Origin: PBB1 sp031380885
GTDB lineage: Bacteria; Pseudomonadota; Gammaproteobacteria; Burkholderiales; Burkholderiaceae_C
Assembly: GCA_031380885.1 (NCBI GenBank)
Contig: JANMXL010000070.1
Span: 1 to 46,344 of the forward strand
DNA: 46,344 nucleotides
Reading direction: 5' to 3'
Positions 1-7,598 of the stretch are shown here, piece by piece. The notes beneath the pieces are model-generated. The model worked only from the letters and a program-made list of their open reading frames with translations, did no database searches and had not been told where the DNA came from. The translations under genes were made by a program, and so were the position numbers. How positions within the stretch are numbered: position 1 is the first letter of the stretch; each line of letters starts with the position of its first letter.

Positions 1-48
1 GGCGGCCGACAGCCTGTGGCCGTTCGAGGTGGAAGTCATAGCGAAAAC

Positions 49-54
49 TATAAT
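49..54 (+). promoter_or_regulatory. possible -10 box upstream of the DUF465 gene
   Basis: A perfect TATAAT lies about 48 bases before the ATG at 102. No good -35 hexamer sits at 16-18 bases upstream; the nearest weak match, TTCGAG at 23-28, leaves a spacer of 20. It is the only consensus -10 in the first 100 bases, so it is a reasonable promoter candidate for the DUF465-yoaA pair, but this is inference from a single hexamer. Confidence 0.35.
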
Positions 55-101
55 CGCTGACGATGCCGGGAACTCGTGAAGAGTGGGCAACGGCACCCGT
101 G

Positions 102-305
102 ATGAACACCAATCTGCATTCACTGCCCCGGCACTTGATCGAGTTGCGCATGGAACACGGCGATCTCGACGGACTGATCGATCAGGCGGTGCTGTTGCGC
201 CCCGATGACGAGTTGATGCTGCGGCGGTTGAAGAAGCGCCGGCTGCTGTTGAAAGACCAGATTTCCCGTCTCGAAGCCGAGCTCGATCCGCCGCAGCCAG
301 CATGA
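102..305 (+). CDS. DUF465 (YdcH-like) small protein
   Basis: A 67-residue protein of the DUF465/YdcH type. It is short, charged and predicted to be largely helical, with a conserved-looking core (ELRMEHGDLDGLID near the N-terminus, then a basic run RRLKKRRLLLKDQI). The family has no settled biochemical role; its members look like small helical-hairpin proteins. I chose the ATG at 102 because similarity to the family begins right after it; the in-frame ATG at 63 would add 13 residues with no family character. It ends 28 bases before the helicase gene on the same strand, so the two are probably cotranscribed. A link to the helicase is suggested only by this adjacency. Confidence 0.8.
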   Translation: MNTNLHSLPRHLIELRMEHGDLDGLIDQAVLLRPDDELMLRRLKKRRLLLKDQISRLEAELDPPQPA

Positions 306-333
306 ACCGGCGCGCCATGGCGAGGGTCGAGTC

Positions 334-2319
334 ATGAGTCCACTGCACATCGCCGTGCAGCAGGCCTTTGCCGCGAGCGGCAGCCTGGCACAGTCCGACC
401 CGGGCTACTCCGAGCGCGAGGTGCAGTCGCGCATGGCGCTGGCGGTGGCTGAGGCCATCGATGCGCGCAGCACACTCGTCGCCGAAGCTGGTACCGGTGT
501 CGGCAAGACCTTCGCCTACCTGGTGCCCACGTTGCTGTCTGGCGCGCGCGCGCTGATCAGCACGGCCACTAAGAGCCTGCAGGATCAGCTGTTCCTGCGT
601 GACCTGCCGCGGCTGCGCAACGCGTTGGCGCTGCCGACCTCGGTGGCGCTGCTGAAGGGCCGTGCCAGCTACCTCTGCACCCACCGCATGAAGCAGGCGC
701 GACACACGATCGACCTGGGCGACCGATGGGCGATGCGTGCGCTGGCCAAGATCGAGACCTGGACCCAGCTCACCGCCACCGGCGATCTGGCCGAGATCGA
801 CGGCCTGGACGAGCGCAGCAGCGTGATCCCGCTGGTCACCTCCACGCGCGAGAACTGTCTGGGCAGCGAGTGCCCTGACTACCGCGGCTGCCATGTGATG
901 AAGGCGCGGCGCGATGCGATGGCGGCCGACGTGGTGGTCGTCAACCACCACCTGTTCTTCGCCGACATGAGTCTGCGCGAAAGCGGCGTCGCCGAGTTGC
1001 TGCCGAGCGTCGAGGTGGCGGTGTTCGATGAAGCGCACCAACTGGCCGAGGCGGGTGTGGCATTTCTCGGCGTCACGCTGTCCAGCGGTCAGTTGCTGGA
1101 CACCGCACGCGACATGCTGGCCATCGGCTTGCAACAGGCACGTGGTCTGGCGCCTTGGCAGGACCTCGCGGCGGCCTGTGACCGCGCGGCTCGCGAGCTG
1201 CGGTTGGCCTGCGTCGGTGCGTCGGGCGCCGATGGCTCGCCGCGGGCGGTCCGGGGGTCGATGAAACTGCGCTGGGACGAGCGGGCAGAACGCCCGCAGT
1301 TCGACTCGGCGTTGGCGCAGGCGGCTGCCGCCTGCACGGCAGCGCATGCGGCGCTGGACACCGTGTCGGAGCTGTCGCCTGACTTCGCGAAGCTGGCCGA
1401 TCGCATGGCCGCGCTGCACGAGTTGACGCAGCGCTTCGCCGAAGCGGCGCGGCCCGGGCAGGTGCGCTGGATCGACATCACCACGAATCAGTGTCGCCTG
1501 GTCGAGTCGCCACTCGACATCCGCGACGCCTTGCGCGAGCAGATGGCCGCGGCGCCCAAGGCGTGGATCTTTACCTCGGCCACGCTCGGCGAAGACGACC
1601 GCCTGTCGTGGTTCACCGAACCGGCCGGCCTGACCGAGGCGATGACGCTGCGGGTCGGCAGCCCGTTCGACTACGCGGCGCACGCGCGGCTGTACGTGCC
1701 CTTGTCATTTCCGAAGCCCAATGAACCCGATCACGCGGTGGCGGTGGGCCGCCTCGCAGCGCGCTGCGCGCGCACGCTGGGCGGACGCACCTTCGTGCTG
1801 ACGACGACGCTGCGTGCATTGCAGGTCATCGGTGACACCCTGCGCGCCGATTTCGAATCGGCCGGCGACGAGATGGCGGTGTTGATCCAGGGTCAGTTGC
1901 CCAAGCGCCAGCTGATGCAGATGTTCCTGGCGCAGCCGCGCTCGGTGCTGGTCGGCTCACAGACCTTCTGGGAAGGCATCGACGTGCCGGGTGATGCGCT
2001 GCAGTGCGTGCTGATCGACAAGCTGCCGTTTCCACCGCCGAACGATCCGCTGGTCGAGGCGCGCGTCAAGCGCCTGGAGGGCGAGGGCCGCAATGCGTTC
2101 AGCGACTACTTCGTGGCGGAAGCGGCGGTGTCGTTGAAGCAGGGCGCCGGGCGCTTGATCCGCAGCGAGACCGATCGCGGCCTGCTGGTGGTCTGTGATC
2201 CGCGCCTGACGGCCATGAGCTACGGCAAGCGGCTTCTTCAGGCGCTGCCGGTGATGCCTCGCGTTGATGGTGAAGCTGAGGCGATGGCCTGGCTGGCGAT
2301 GCTGGCGGCCGATCGGTGA
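334..2319 (+). CDS. yoaA: ATP-dependent DNA helicase, YoaA/DinG (XPD-like) family
   Basis: A 661-residue superfamily 2 helicase of the XPD/DinG type, which unwinds DNA 5' to 3' during repair. Walker A (EAGTGVGKT) is at residues 51-59 and the DEAH box at 232-235. Four cysteines at 115, 175, 180 and 186 lie between them and fit the 4Fe-4S ligands of this family. C-terminal motifs include FWEGIDVPG and the arginine-finger-type QGAGRLIR. Length and motif text match E. coli YoaA (about 636 residues) better than DinG. In E. coli, YoaA partners the polymerase III chi subunit HolC; that is family knowledge and cannot be seen here. GAGGG at 322-326 gives a good ribosome site for the ATG at 334. It ends 32 bases from the convergent bamD. 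Confidence 0.93.
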   Translation: MSPLHIAVQQAFAASGSLAQSDPGYSEREVQSRMALAVAEAIDARSTLVAEAGTGVGKTFAYLVPTLLSGARALISTATKSLQDQLFLRDLPRLRNALALPTSVALLKGRASYLCTHRMKQARHTIDLGDRWAMRALAKIETWTQLTATGDLAEIDGLDERSSVIPLVTSTRENCLGSECPDYRGCHVMKARRDAMAADVVVVNHHLFFADMSLRESGVAELLPSVEVAVFDEAHQLAEAGVAFLGVTLSSGQLLDTARDMLAIGLQQARGLAPWQDLAAACDRAARELRLACVGASGADGSPRAVRGSMKLRWDERAERPQFDSALAQAAAACTAAHAALDTVSELSPDFAKLADRMAALHELTQRFAEAARPGQVRWIDITTNQCRLVESPLDIRDALREQMAAAPKAWIFTSATLGEDDRLSWFTEPAGLTEAMTLRVGSPFDYAAHARLYVPLSFPKPNEPDHAVAVGRLAARCARTLGGRTFVLTTTLRALQVIGDTLRADFESAGDEMAVLIQGQLPKRQLMQMFLAQPRSVLVGSQTFWEGIDVPGDALQCVLIDKLPFPPPNDPLVEARVKRLEGEGRNAFSDYFVAEAAVSLKQGAGRLIRSETDRGLLVVCDPRLTAMSYGKRLLQALPVMPRVDGEAEAMAWLAMLAADR

Positions 2320-2351
2320 ACCGCAGCCGCCATCGGTGATTTAGCTGCTGA

Positions 2352-3173
2352 TCACCACAGCTGCCACCACGGTTTGTCGAGGTAGTTGATGCCGTCACCG
2401 GTCAGCAAGGCGCTCTTCGGGTAGTTGGTCCGCAGCACCCGTTCAGCGTCGTCGCGCAGTTTCTCCAGGCCCAGCTTGTCGTAGCTGCGCGCCAGGATGG
2501 ACAGCGCTTCCTCGACCGCGGGGGAGTTCTGGAACTCCAGGATCGCAGCCTGCGCCCGGTTGGCGGCGGCCACATAGGCGCCACGACGGTAGTAATAACG
2601 GGCCACGTGGACTTCGTACTGGGCCAGCGTGTTGATGATGTAGCCCATGCGCTCCTGCGCATCGACGGCATATTTGGAGTTCGGGAACCGATCCCTCAGT
2701 TGCTTGAACGACTCATACGAATCACGAGCCGCCTGCTGGTCACGTTCGGACAGATCCTGCCGGGACAGTTTGCCCAGGAAGCCGAGGTTGTCGTTGAAGT
2801 TGATCAAGGCCCGCAGGTAGACCGCGTAGTCGATCGCCGGACTGATCGGGTTCAACTTGATGAAGCGGTCGATCGTGGACAGCGCATCGGCTTTGTCGCC
2901 GGCCTGGTACAGCAGGTAGGCGCGCTCAAGTTGTGCCTGCTGAGCCAGCACCGTGCCGGCGCCCTTGCCCTCCAGGCGCTCGTACATCTTGGCGGCTCGG
3001 TCGAAGTTGCCATTGGCTTGTTCCTCGCGAGCCTGTTCGTACAATTTATCGGCGGGCAGGTTGTCACTCGGATCCTTCGACGGCGCGCTGGAGCAACCCG
3101 CAGCGGCGAGGATCACGGCAATGCACGCGATCAACCCGCAGGCACCGCGCAGATCGTGGCGCAAAGAGTTCAT
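2352..3173 (-). CDS. bamD: outer membrane assembly lipoprotein BamD
   Basis: A 273-residue lipoprotein of the BamD/ComL family, an essential member of the BAM complex that inserts beta-barrel proteins into the outer membrane and contacts BamA from the periplasmic side. A signal peptide ends in the lipobox LAAAGC, with the acylated cysteine at residue 27. The mature part carries about five tetratricopeptide-like repeats (for example KLYEQAREEQANGNFDRA and later RDRFPNSKYAVDAQERM). The start at 3173 gives the signal peptide directly; the open frame continues to 3479 but the extra segment is antisense to rluD and has no export signal. bamA and bamB lie elsewhere in this window. It is divergent from rluD with only 38 bases between start codons. 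Confidence 0.95.
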   Translation of the reverse strand: MNSLRHDLRGACGLIACIAVILAAAGCSSAPSKDPSDNLPADKLYEQAREEQANGNFDRAAKMYERLEGKGAGTVLAQQAQLERAYLLYQAGDKADALSTIDRFIKLNPISPAIDYAVYLRALINFNDNLGFLGKLSRQDLSERDQQAARDSYESFKQLRDRFPNSKYAVDAQERMGYIINTLAQYEVHVARYYYRRGAYVAAANRAQAAILEFQNSPAVEEALSILARSYDKLGLEKLRDDAERVLRTNYPKSALLTGDGINYLDKPWWQLW

Positions 3174-3211
3174 GATCGACGGTCCACGCAGCATCCCGAC
3201 ACCCCTGAAAA

Positions 3212-4249
3212 ATGAAGCGGAAGTATACGGTCGGGCCTGAAAGCGACGTCTTGCCGACGCTGTCGGAAGCACCGTTGTCGGCCGGGGGCGAGGAGACCGC
3301 CGACGCGTCGATCGACGAAGCCGCCGAGCGGCGTGAATCGACAGTGGCCGCGGTGCTGCATGGTTCGCGGCTGGACAAGGCGGTGGTGGCGATGGCGGGT
3401 GAGTTTTCGCGCAACCATCTGCAGTCACTGATCGAGGCCGGTCACGTGTGGGTCGATGGCTTGCTGCAGGTGTCTGCATCGCGCAAGGTGCTGGCGGGCC
3501 AGCGCGTCGCCATCGAGTTGATTCCGACGCAGGAATGTCAGGCGTTTCGGCCGGAGGCGATGAGGCTTGCCGTCGTCTACGAGGACAACGATGTGATCGT
3601 CATCGACAAGCCGGCCGGCCTGGTCGTGCATCCGGCGCCCGGCAACTGGTCCGGGACGCTGCTCAACGGTCTGCTGGCCCACCATGCGGCCGCTGCCACC
3701 TTGCCGCGTGCGGGCATCGTGCACCGGCTGGACAAGGACACCTCGGGGCTGATGGTCGTCGGCAAGACGCTGGTGGCGGTGACGGCGCTGGTGCGCCAGA
3801 TCGCAGCGCGCGACGTTCACCGGATCTATCTGGCGGTGTGCCACGGGCACTTTGAGCACAAGACCTTGCGCATCGCTGCACCGATCGGTCGCGACCCCCG
3901 GTCACGCGTGCGCATGGCGGTTGTGCCCGCTGGCGGCCGTGAGGCCCGCACCGACGTGGAAAGGCTCGCGGTGCGCGACGACACCGCCGGTGGAGCCCTG
4001 AGTGCAGTGCGCTGCACGCTGCACACTGGGCGCACCCACCAGATTCGGGTGCACCTGGCATCGGTCGGGCATCCGTTGCTGGCGGACCTCACCTATGGCG
4101 GGCGTGCGGCCCATGGCCTCGCTCGCCAGGCCTTGCATGCCACGCGGCTGGGTTTCGATCACCCCGTGAGCGGCCGTGCCATGGCATTCGAATCGGCGTC
4201 GCCGGCCGATTTCGCCGCGCTGTGGCAACTTCTGATGGAGGCGCGCTGA
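3212..4249 (+). CDS. rluD: 23S rRNA pseudouridine synthase RluD
   Basis: A 345-residue RluA-family pseudouridine synthase. RluD converts uridines 1911, 1915 and 1917 of 23S rRNA helix 69 to pseudouridine and supports ribosome assembly. An S4 RNA-binding domain spans roughly residues 50-105, with the catalytic domain after it. The catalytic aspartate is D174 in the motif HRLDKDTSGL; VIDKPAGLVVHP near 130-141 and the RTHQIRVHL motif are also typical. About 40 poorly conserved acidic residues precede the S4 domain. The ATG at 3212 is the only ATG before the conserved part. It is divergent from bamD, a usual arrangement in Burkholderiales. Confidence 0.93.
   Translation: MKRKYTVGPESDVLPTLSEAPLSAGGEETADASIDEAAERRESTVAAVLHGSRLDKAVVAMAGEFSRNHLQSLIEAGHVWVDGLLQVSASRKVLAGQRVAIELIPTQECQAFRPEAMRLAVVYEDNDVIVIDKPAGLVVHPAPGNWSGTLLNGLLAHHAAAATLPRAGIVHRLDKDTSGLMVVGKTLVAVTALVRQIAARDVHRIYLAVCHGHFEHKTLRIAAPIGRDPRSRVRMAVVPAGGREARTDVERLAVRDDTAGGALSAVRCTLHTGRTHQIRVHLASVGHPLLADLTYGGRAAHGLARQALHATRLGFDHPVSGRAMAFESASPADFAALWQLLMEAR
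3222..3227 (-). promoter_or_regulatory. possible -10 box for bamD inside the rluD 5' end
   Basis: Read on the minus strand this is TATACT, about 48 bases before the bamD start codon. No convincing -35 is present at the right distance. Because only 38 bases separate the two divergent start codons, the bamD promoter must overlap the beginning of rluD, and this is the best candidate hexamer there. Confidence 0.3.
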
Positions 4250-4498
4250 TGCGCAGTTCCTCCGGTACACTCCGTGCCGATCTGTCGTAAAGAAAGAGCT
4301 TGGCCCTGGTGGCCAGCGACCAGACTGACGCTGATGTGACTGCTGCCTACGCGAGAGTTTCTCCCCGAGCAGCACATCACCGCACCGCCGCCGTGTCATG
4401 GCGCCACCCTGATGCAGGGCCTGCGCCTCGAGTCGGCTGACGATTACAGAGCCTGAACATCCACCGGTCGAGGCCGGTCGAGGACCATCACGATAGTC
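4250..4498 (+). other. 249-base intergenic region upstream of scpB
   Basis: No coding frame with family resemblance is visible on either strand. It holds a short inverted repeat TGGCC-CTGGT-GGCCA near 4301-4315, a TACACT hexamer at 4266-4271 without a matching -35, and a direct duplication of CCGGTCGAGG at 4464-4483. It probably carries the promoter of scpB-rluB, but none stands out. Confidence 0.5.
4464..4483 (+). repeat. 10-bp tandem duplication before scpB
   Basis: CCGGTCGAGG occurs twice in direct succession, at 4464-4473 and 4474-4483, ending 15 bases before the scpB ATG. The repeated AGG could act as a duplicated weak ribosome-binding element, since the second copy's CGAGG is about 15 bases from the start codon. 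It may equally be a simple slippage duplication. Confidence 0.8.
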
Positions 4499-5143
4499 AT
4501 GAACACACAGGATGCGAAGCGCGTCCTTCAAACCGCACTGATTTGCGCCCGCGAGCCGCTGTCGATCCGTGACATGCGGACCTTGTTCGCCGATGAGATC
4601 GATCCCGACACCGTTCGCGGACTGCTCGATGAACTGGTGCGCGATTGGGACGGCGAGGGTGTCGAGCTGGTGGCGGTGTCCACGGGCTGGCGCTTTCAGA
4701 GCCGCCCGGACATGCGCGAATTTCTCGATCGGCTGCATCCGGAAAAGCCGCCCAAGTATTCCCGCGCGGTGATGGAAACGCTGGCCATCATCGCGTACCG
4801 ACAACCGGTCACCCGCGGCGACATCGAAGACATTCGCGGCGTGACCGTGGCAACGCAGATCATCAAGCAGCTCGAAGACCGTGGATGGATCGAGGCGATC
4901 GGATACCGTGAAACGCCGGGTCGTCCCGCGCTGCTGGCGACCACCCGGCAGTTCCTCGACGATCTCGGTCTGGCCAGTCTGCAGCAGCTGCCCATGATGC
5001 CCGAGGGACCCTCGTTGCAAAGCTCTTTCGACGATTTGCTGGCCGTGACTCAGGTGGATGACTCCACCCCGGCCTTGGATCTTTCACCTCACCCAGCGGC
5101 GGATGCCGTACCCATGGAACGTCCGAATGAATCCCAATCCTGA
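4499..5143 (+). CDS. scpB: SMC-associated segregation protein ScpB
   Basis: A 214-residue ScpB protein, the small winged-helix partner that dimerises and binds the kleisin ScpA in the SMC-ScpAB condensin, which compacts and separates chromosomes. Two winged-helix segments can be seen, at about residues 5-80 and 85-165; the second contains the family signature ETLAIIAYRQPVTRGDIEDIRG. A proline-rich, poorly conserved tail follows. scpA is not in the window, so the pair is split here. The gene's last 17 bases overlap the start of rluB, suggesting translational coupling. Confidence 0.94.
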   Translation: MNTQDAKRVLQTALICAREPLSIRDMRTLFADEIDPDTVRGLLDELVRDWDGEGVELVAVSTGWRFQSRPDMREFLDRLHPEKPPKYSRAVMETLAIIAYRQPVTRGDIEDIRGVTVATQIIKQLEDRGWIEAIGYRETPGRPALLATTRQFLDDLGLASLQQLPMMPEGPSLQSSFDDLLAVTQVDDSTPALDLSPHPAADAVPMERPNESQS

Positions 5144-7049
5144 CCACGCTGCCGACAGCGACCGTGAACCCAACCCTGCTGAGGTTCCCGAGCAGACGCC
5201 AGAGGCCGTCGACAAGCCGGTGCGTCGCAAGCGCGCGGTGAAGGTCGCGGCGCCCTCCGAGCCCGGAGCCTCAGATGCAGCGCCGGCGGTGGCAGACGTT
5301 GTGGTCACTGAGGCCGTCGAGGCGTCCGCTGACCCCGCCGCAACCGAGGCACCGTCCCAGCCTGAAGGCGCTGACGGTGCCGAAATGGCATCCGCTGCCG
5401 ACGAGGTGAGCGGCAACGATCCGCTGCGCAAGGGGCGTCGCCAACGGCGACGCGGCCCGAGCACAGACGAGGCGGTGGCTTTTGGATCAGATTCGGCGCC
5501 CGATGCAAATCTGCCCGACGGCGACGGCGACGAGCCTGCCGCGATCGAAGCCAGCGGTCCGCCGGTGATTCCCGCCGACGTGGGCGAGGTGTTCGCGCAG
5601 GTGTTGTCGGGCGAGTTCGATGTCGAACCGCCGGCTGACGAGCCCGCTGCGCCGCCGAAGCGCGTGTTGCGCCCCGAGCCCGAAGCGCCGAAGCTGCACA
5701 AGGTGCTGGCGCAATCGGGCATCGGTTCGCGGCGCGACATGGAGCAGGCCATCGTCGACGGTCTGGTCGAGGTCAACGGCCAGCTGGCGCACACCGGTCA
5801 GCGCATTTCGTTCGGCGACCAGATCAAGCTCAACGGCAAGCCGGTGCGGGTGCGCATCATCCCGCCGCCGCCGCGCATCATTGCGTACCACAAGCCCACG
5901 GGCGAAGTGGTGACCAACGACGACCCCGAACACCGGCCGACGGTGTTCCGCAGGCTGCCGCGTCTGCCTCACGGCAAGTGGCAAGCGGTCGGTCGCCTCG
6001 ACATCAACACCGAAGGCCTGCTGCTGTTCACCAACTCCGGTGAACTCGCGAACCAGCTGATGCACCCACGCTTCGGCGTCGAGCGTGAATACGCGGTGCG
6101 CGTGCTGGGCACTTTGACGCCGGAAGACAAGGCGCGTCTGCTCGAAGGCGTGGATGTCGAAGGCCAGAAGGCCAGCTTCCGGTCGATCGAAGAGGGCGGT
6201 GGCGACGGGGCCAATCATTGGTACCGCGTCGTCATCACCGAAGGCCGCAACCGCGAGGTGCGAAAACTGTTCGATGCGGTCGACCTGACCGTCAACCGGC
6301 TGATCCGCATCCGCTACGGTTGCATCGTGTTGCCGCGCGGGCTCAAGCGCGGGGTCTGGGTGGATCTGGAAGACTCTGACATCCGCGCGATCCGCCGGCT
6401 GGCCGGTGGCGAAGCCGAAGGCGGGCCGCATGAGCCACGCCCGAGCGGGCGCGATGCGCAGCAAGCCCGCCCGCCACGCGGTCGCGACAAGCCCCAAAAA
6501 GCGGAGCGCCGCGATGGCCGCCCGCCGCGGCCCGACGTGCCCAACCGCGATCGGCCGCTCGGCGAAGGCCGTGGCCCGCGTCCACCGCAAGCGGAAGCGC
6601 CGTTGCGCACCGAGCGCTCGACCGAAGAGCGACCGCCGCGTGACGATGACCTCGATGACGACTTCGACCCGTCGCGCATTCCCAACCCGCTGGAGCAGAC
6701 CTTCGACAAGCGCTTCGTGCAGAACCCGCGCACGCCGGCCGGCGGGCGCAACTTCCGCACCGGCGGTGGCGGCTTCGGCGCCGGCGGCAGCGCGCCACCG
6801 GCACCGCGCAAAGGCGACGGGCCACGGCAGCCTGATCCGATGCAGACCTCGGTCGGCTACATCGGCGGCGATGCGTTCCACCGCAAGAACGCGCGCGGCG
6901 GTGGCGGGCAGGGTGGCAACGGCGGTGGCAGCAGCGGCGGTGGACGCGGCGGCGGCAACCGTGGCGGTGGCGGCTATGGCGGTAACGGTGGCGGTGGCGG
7001 CGGCGGCGGCGGCGGAAATGCCGGCGGCGGTGGGCGTCGCGGGCGCTGA
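5127..7049 (+). CDS. rluB: 23S rRNA pseudouridine synthase RluB with long disordered tail
   Basis: A 640-residue RsuA/RluB-family pseudouridine synthase, expected to modify U2605 of 23S rRNA. The order is: an acidic, alanine- and proline-rich N-terminal segment (about 1-185), an S4 domain starting at KLHKVLAQSGIGSRRDME, then the catalytic domain with aspartate D292 in GRLDINTEGLLLFT and the motif EGRNREVRKLFD. From about residue 430 the protein is low complexity: Arg/Pro/Asp-rich, an acidic island at 506-536, a short island DPMQTSVGYIGGDAF at 570-584, then an RGG/poly-Gly tail to the end. E. coli RluB has about 290 residues, so both extensions are large. I chose the ATG at 5127 because the open frame upstream lies inside scpB. 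Long tails occur in betaproteobacterial RluB; their role is not established. Confidence 0.92.
   Translation: MNPNPDHAADSDREPNPAEVPEQTPEAVDKPVRRKRAVKVAAPSEPGASDAAPAVADVVVTEAVEASADPAATEAPSQPEGADGAEMASAADEVSGNDPLRKGRRQRRRGPSTDEAVAFGSDSAPDANLPDGDGDEPAAIEASGPPVIPADVGEVFAQVLSGEFDVEPPADEPAAPPKRVLRPEPEAPKLHKVLAQSGIGSRRDMEQAIVDGLVEVNGQLAHTGQRISFGDQIKLNGKPVRVRIIPPPPRIIAYHKPTGEVVTNDDPEHRPTVFRRLPRLPHGKWQAVGRLDINTEGLLLFTNSGELANQLMHPRFGVEREYAVRVLGTLTPEDKARLLEGVDVEGQKASFRSIEEGGGDGANHWYRVVITEGRNREVRKLFDAVDLTVNRLIRIRYGCIVLPRGLKRGVWVDLEDSDIRAIRRLAGGEAEGGPHEPRPSGRDAQQARPPRGRDKPQKAERRDGRPPRPDVPNRDRPLGEGRGPRPPQAEAPLRTERSTEERPPRDDDLDDDFDPSRIPNPLEQTFDKRFVQNPRTPAGGRNFRTGGGGFGAGGSAPPAPRKGDGPRQPDPMQTSVGYIGGDAFHRKNARGGGGQGGNGGGSSGGGRGGGNRGGGGYGGNGGGGGGGGGGNAGGGGRRGR
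6892..7046 (+). repeat. GGC/GGT low-complexity tract encoding the RluB poly-Gly tail
   Basis: This stretch is almost all GGC, GGT, CGC and AAC codons and encodes runs of glycine broken by Arg, Asn, Ser and Tyr. It contains many G runs on the plus strand, so slippage and G-quadruplex formation are possible. The reading frame stays open through it. Confidence 0.85.
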
Positions 7050-7067
7050 TTCCGCACCCGCCCACAG

Positions 7068-7073
7068 TAGAAT
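7068..7073 (+). promoter_or_regulatory. possible -10 box for ndk
   Basis: TAGAAT lies 43 bases before the ndk start, in the 66-base gap after rluB. No clear -35 is visible at the right spacing, so this is only a candidate. Confidence 0.3.
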
Positions 7074-7115
7074 CCAAGGCTTTGTCTTGCCGTATCTCTC
7101 TCAGGAATAAATGCC

Positions 7116-7541
7116 ATGGCCATTGAACGCACGCTCTCCATCATCAAGCCCGACGCGGTTGCCAAGAACGTCATCGGACAAATCTACAGCCGGTTCGAAA
7201 ACGCCGGCTTGAAGGTGATCGCGGCGCGCATGGCGCATCTGTCGCGCGGCGAGGCCGAGGCCTTCTACGCCGTGCACAAGGCGCGGCCGTTCTTTAAAGA
7301 CCTGGTCGATTTCATGATCTCCGGTCCGGTGATGATCCAAGCGCTCGAAGGCGAAGGCGCCGTCATGAAGAATCGCGACCTGATGGGCGCGACCGATCCG
7401 AAGAAGGCCGAGAAAGGCACGATCCGCGCTGACTTTGCCGACAGCATCGACGCAAATGCGGTGCACGGTTCGGATGCCGCAGACACCGCGGCCGCCGAGA
7501 TCGCCTTCTTCTTCCCCGGCGCGCAGGTCTACAGCCGCTGA
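7116..7541 (+). CDS. ndk: nucleoside diphosphate kinase
   Basis: A 141-residue NDK that transfers the gamma phosphate of ATP to nucleoside diphosphates through a phosphohistidine and so balances NTP and dNTP pools. The active-site histidine is H117 in the motif NAVHGSDA. The N-terminal ERTLSIIKPDAV is the usual family opening. The length is standard for the bacterial enzyme. AGGA at 7103-7106 is a good ribosome site; the out-of-frame ATG at 7111 is not used. ndk next to rlmN is conserved in many proteobacteria. Confidence 0.98.
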   Translation: MAIERTLSIIKPDAVAKNVIGQIYSRFENAGLKVIAARMAHLSRGEAEAFYAVHKARPFFKDLVDFMISGPVMIQALEGEGAVMKNRDLMGATDPKKAEKGTIRADFADSIDANAVHGSDAADTAAAEIAFFFPGAQVYSR

Positions 7542-7598
7542 TGTGTGGTCGTTGACCTCCGGCCGCTGACGCCACCGCATCGGTCACCCGAACCCACC

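Noticed and set aside
1..47. Possible start of a minus-strand gene (ATG at 39 reading MTSTSNGHRLSAA) or the end of a plus-strand gene
   Set aside because: Too short at the window edge to judge; no motif and no ribosome site that decides it.
3174..3479. N-terminal extension of bamD
   Set aside because: The frame is open but lacks a signal peptide there and overlaps rluD; the lipoprotein signal begins at 3173.
5487..6881. 464-codon minus-strand frame over rluB
   Set aside because: Shadow of the biased RluB codons, with no family resemblance.
6892..7046. G-rich repetitive tract as a CRISPR or satellite array
   Set aside because: The repeats are simple glycine codons in an open frame, without regular spacers.
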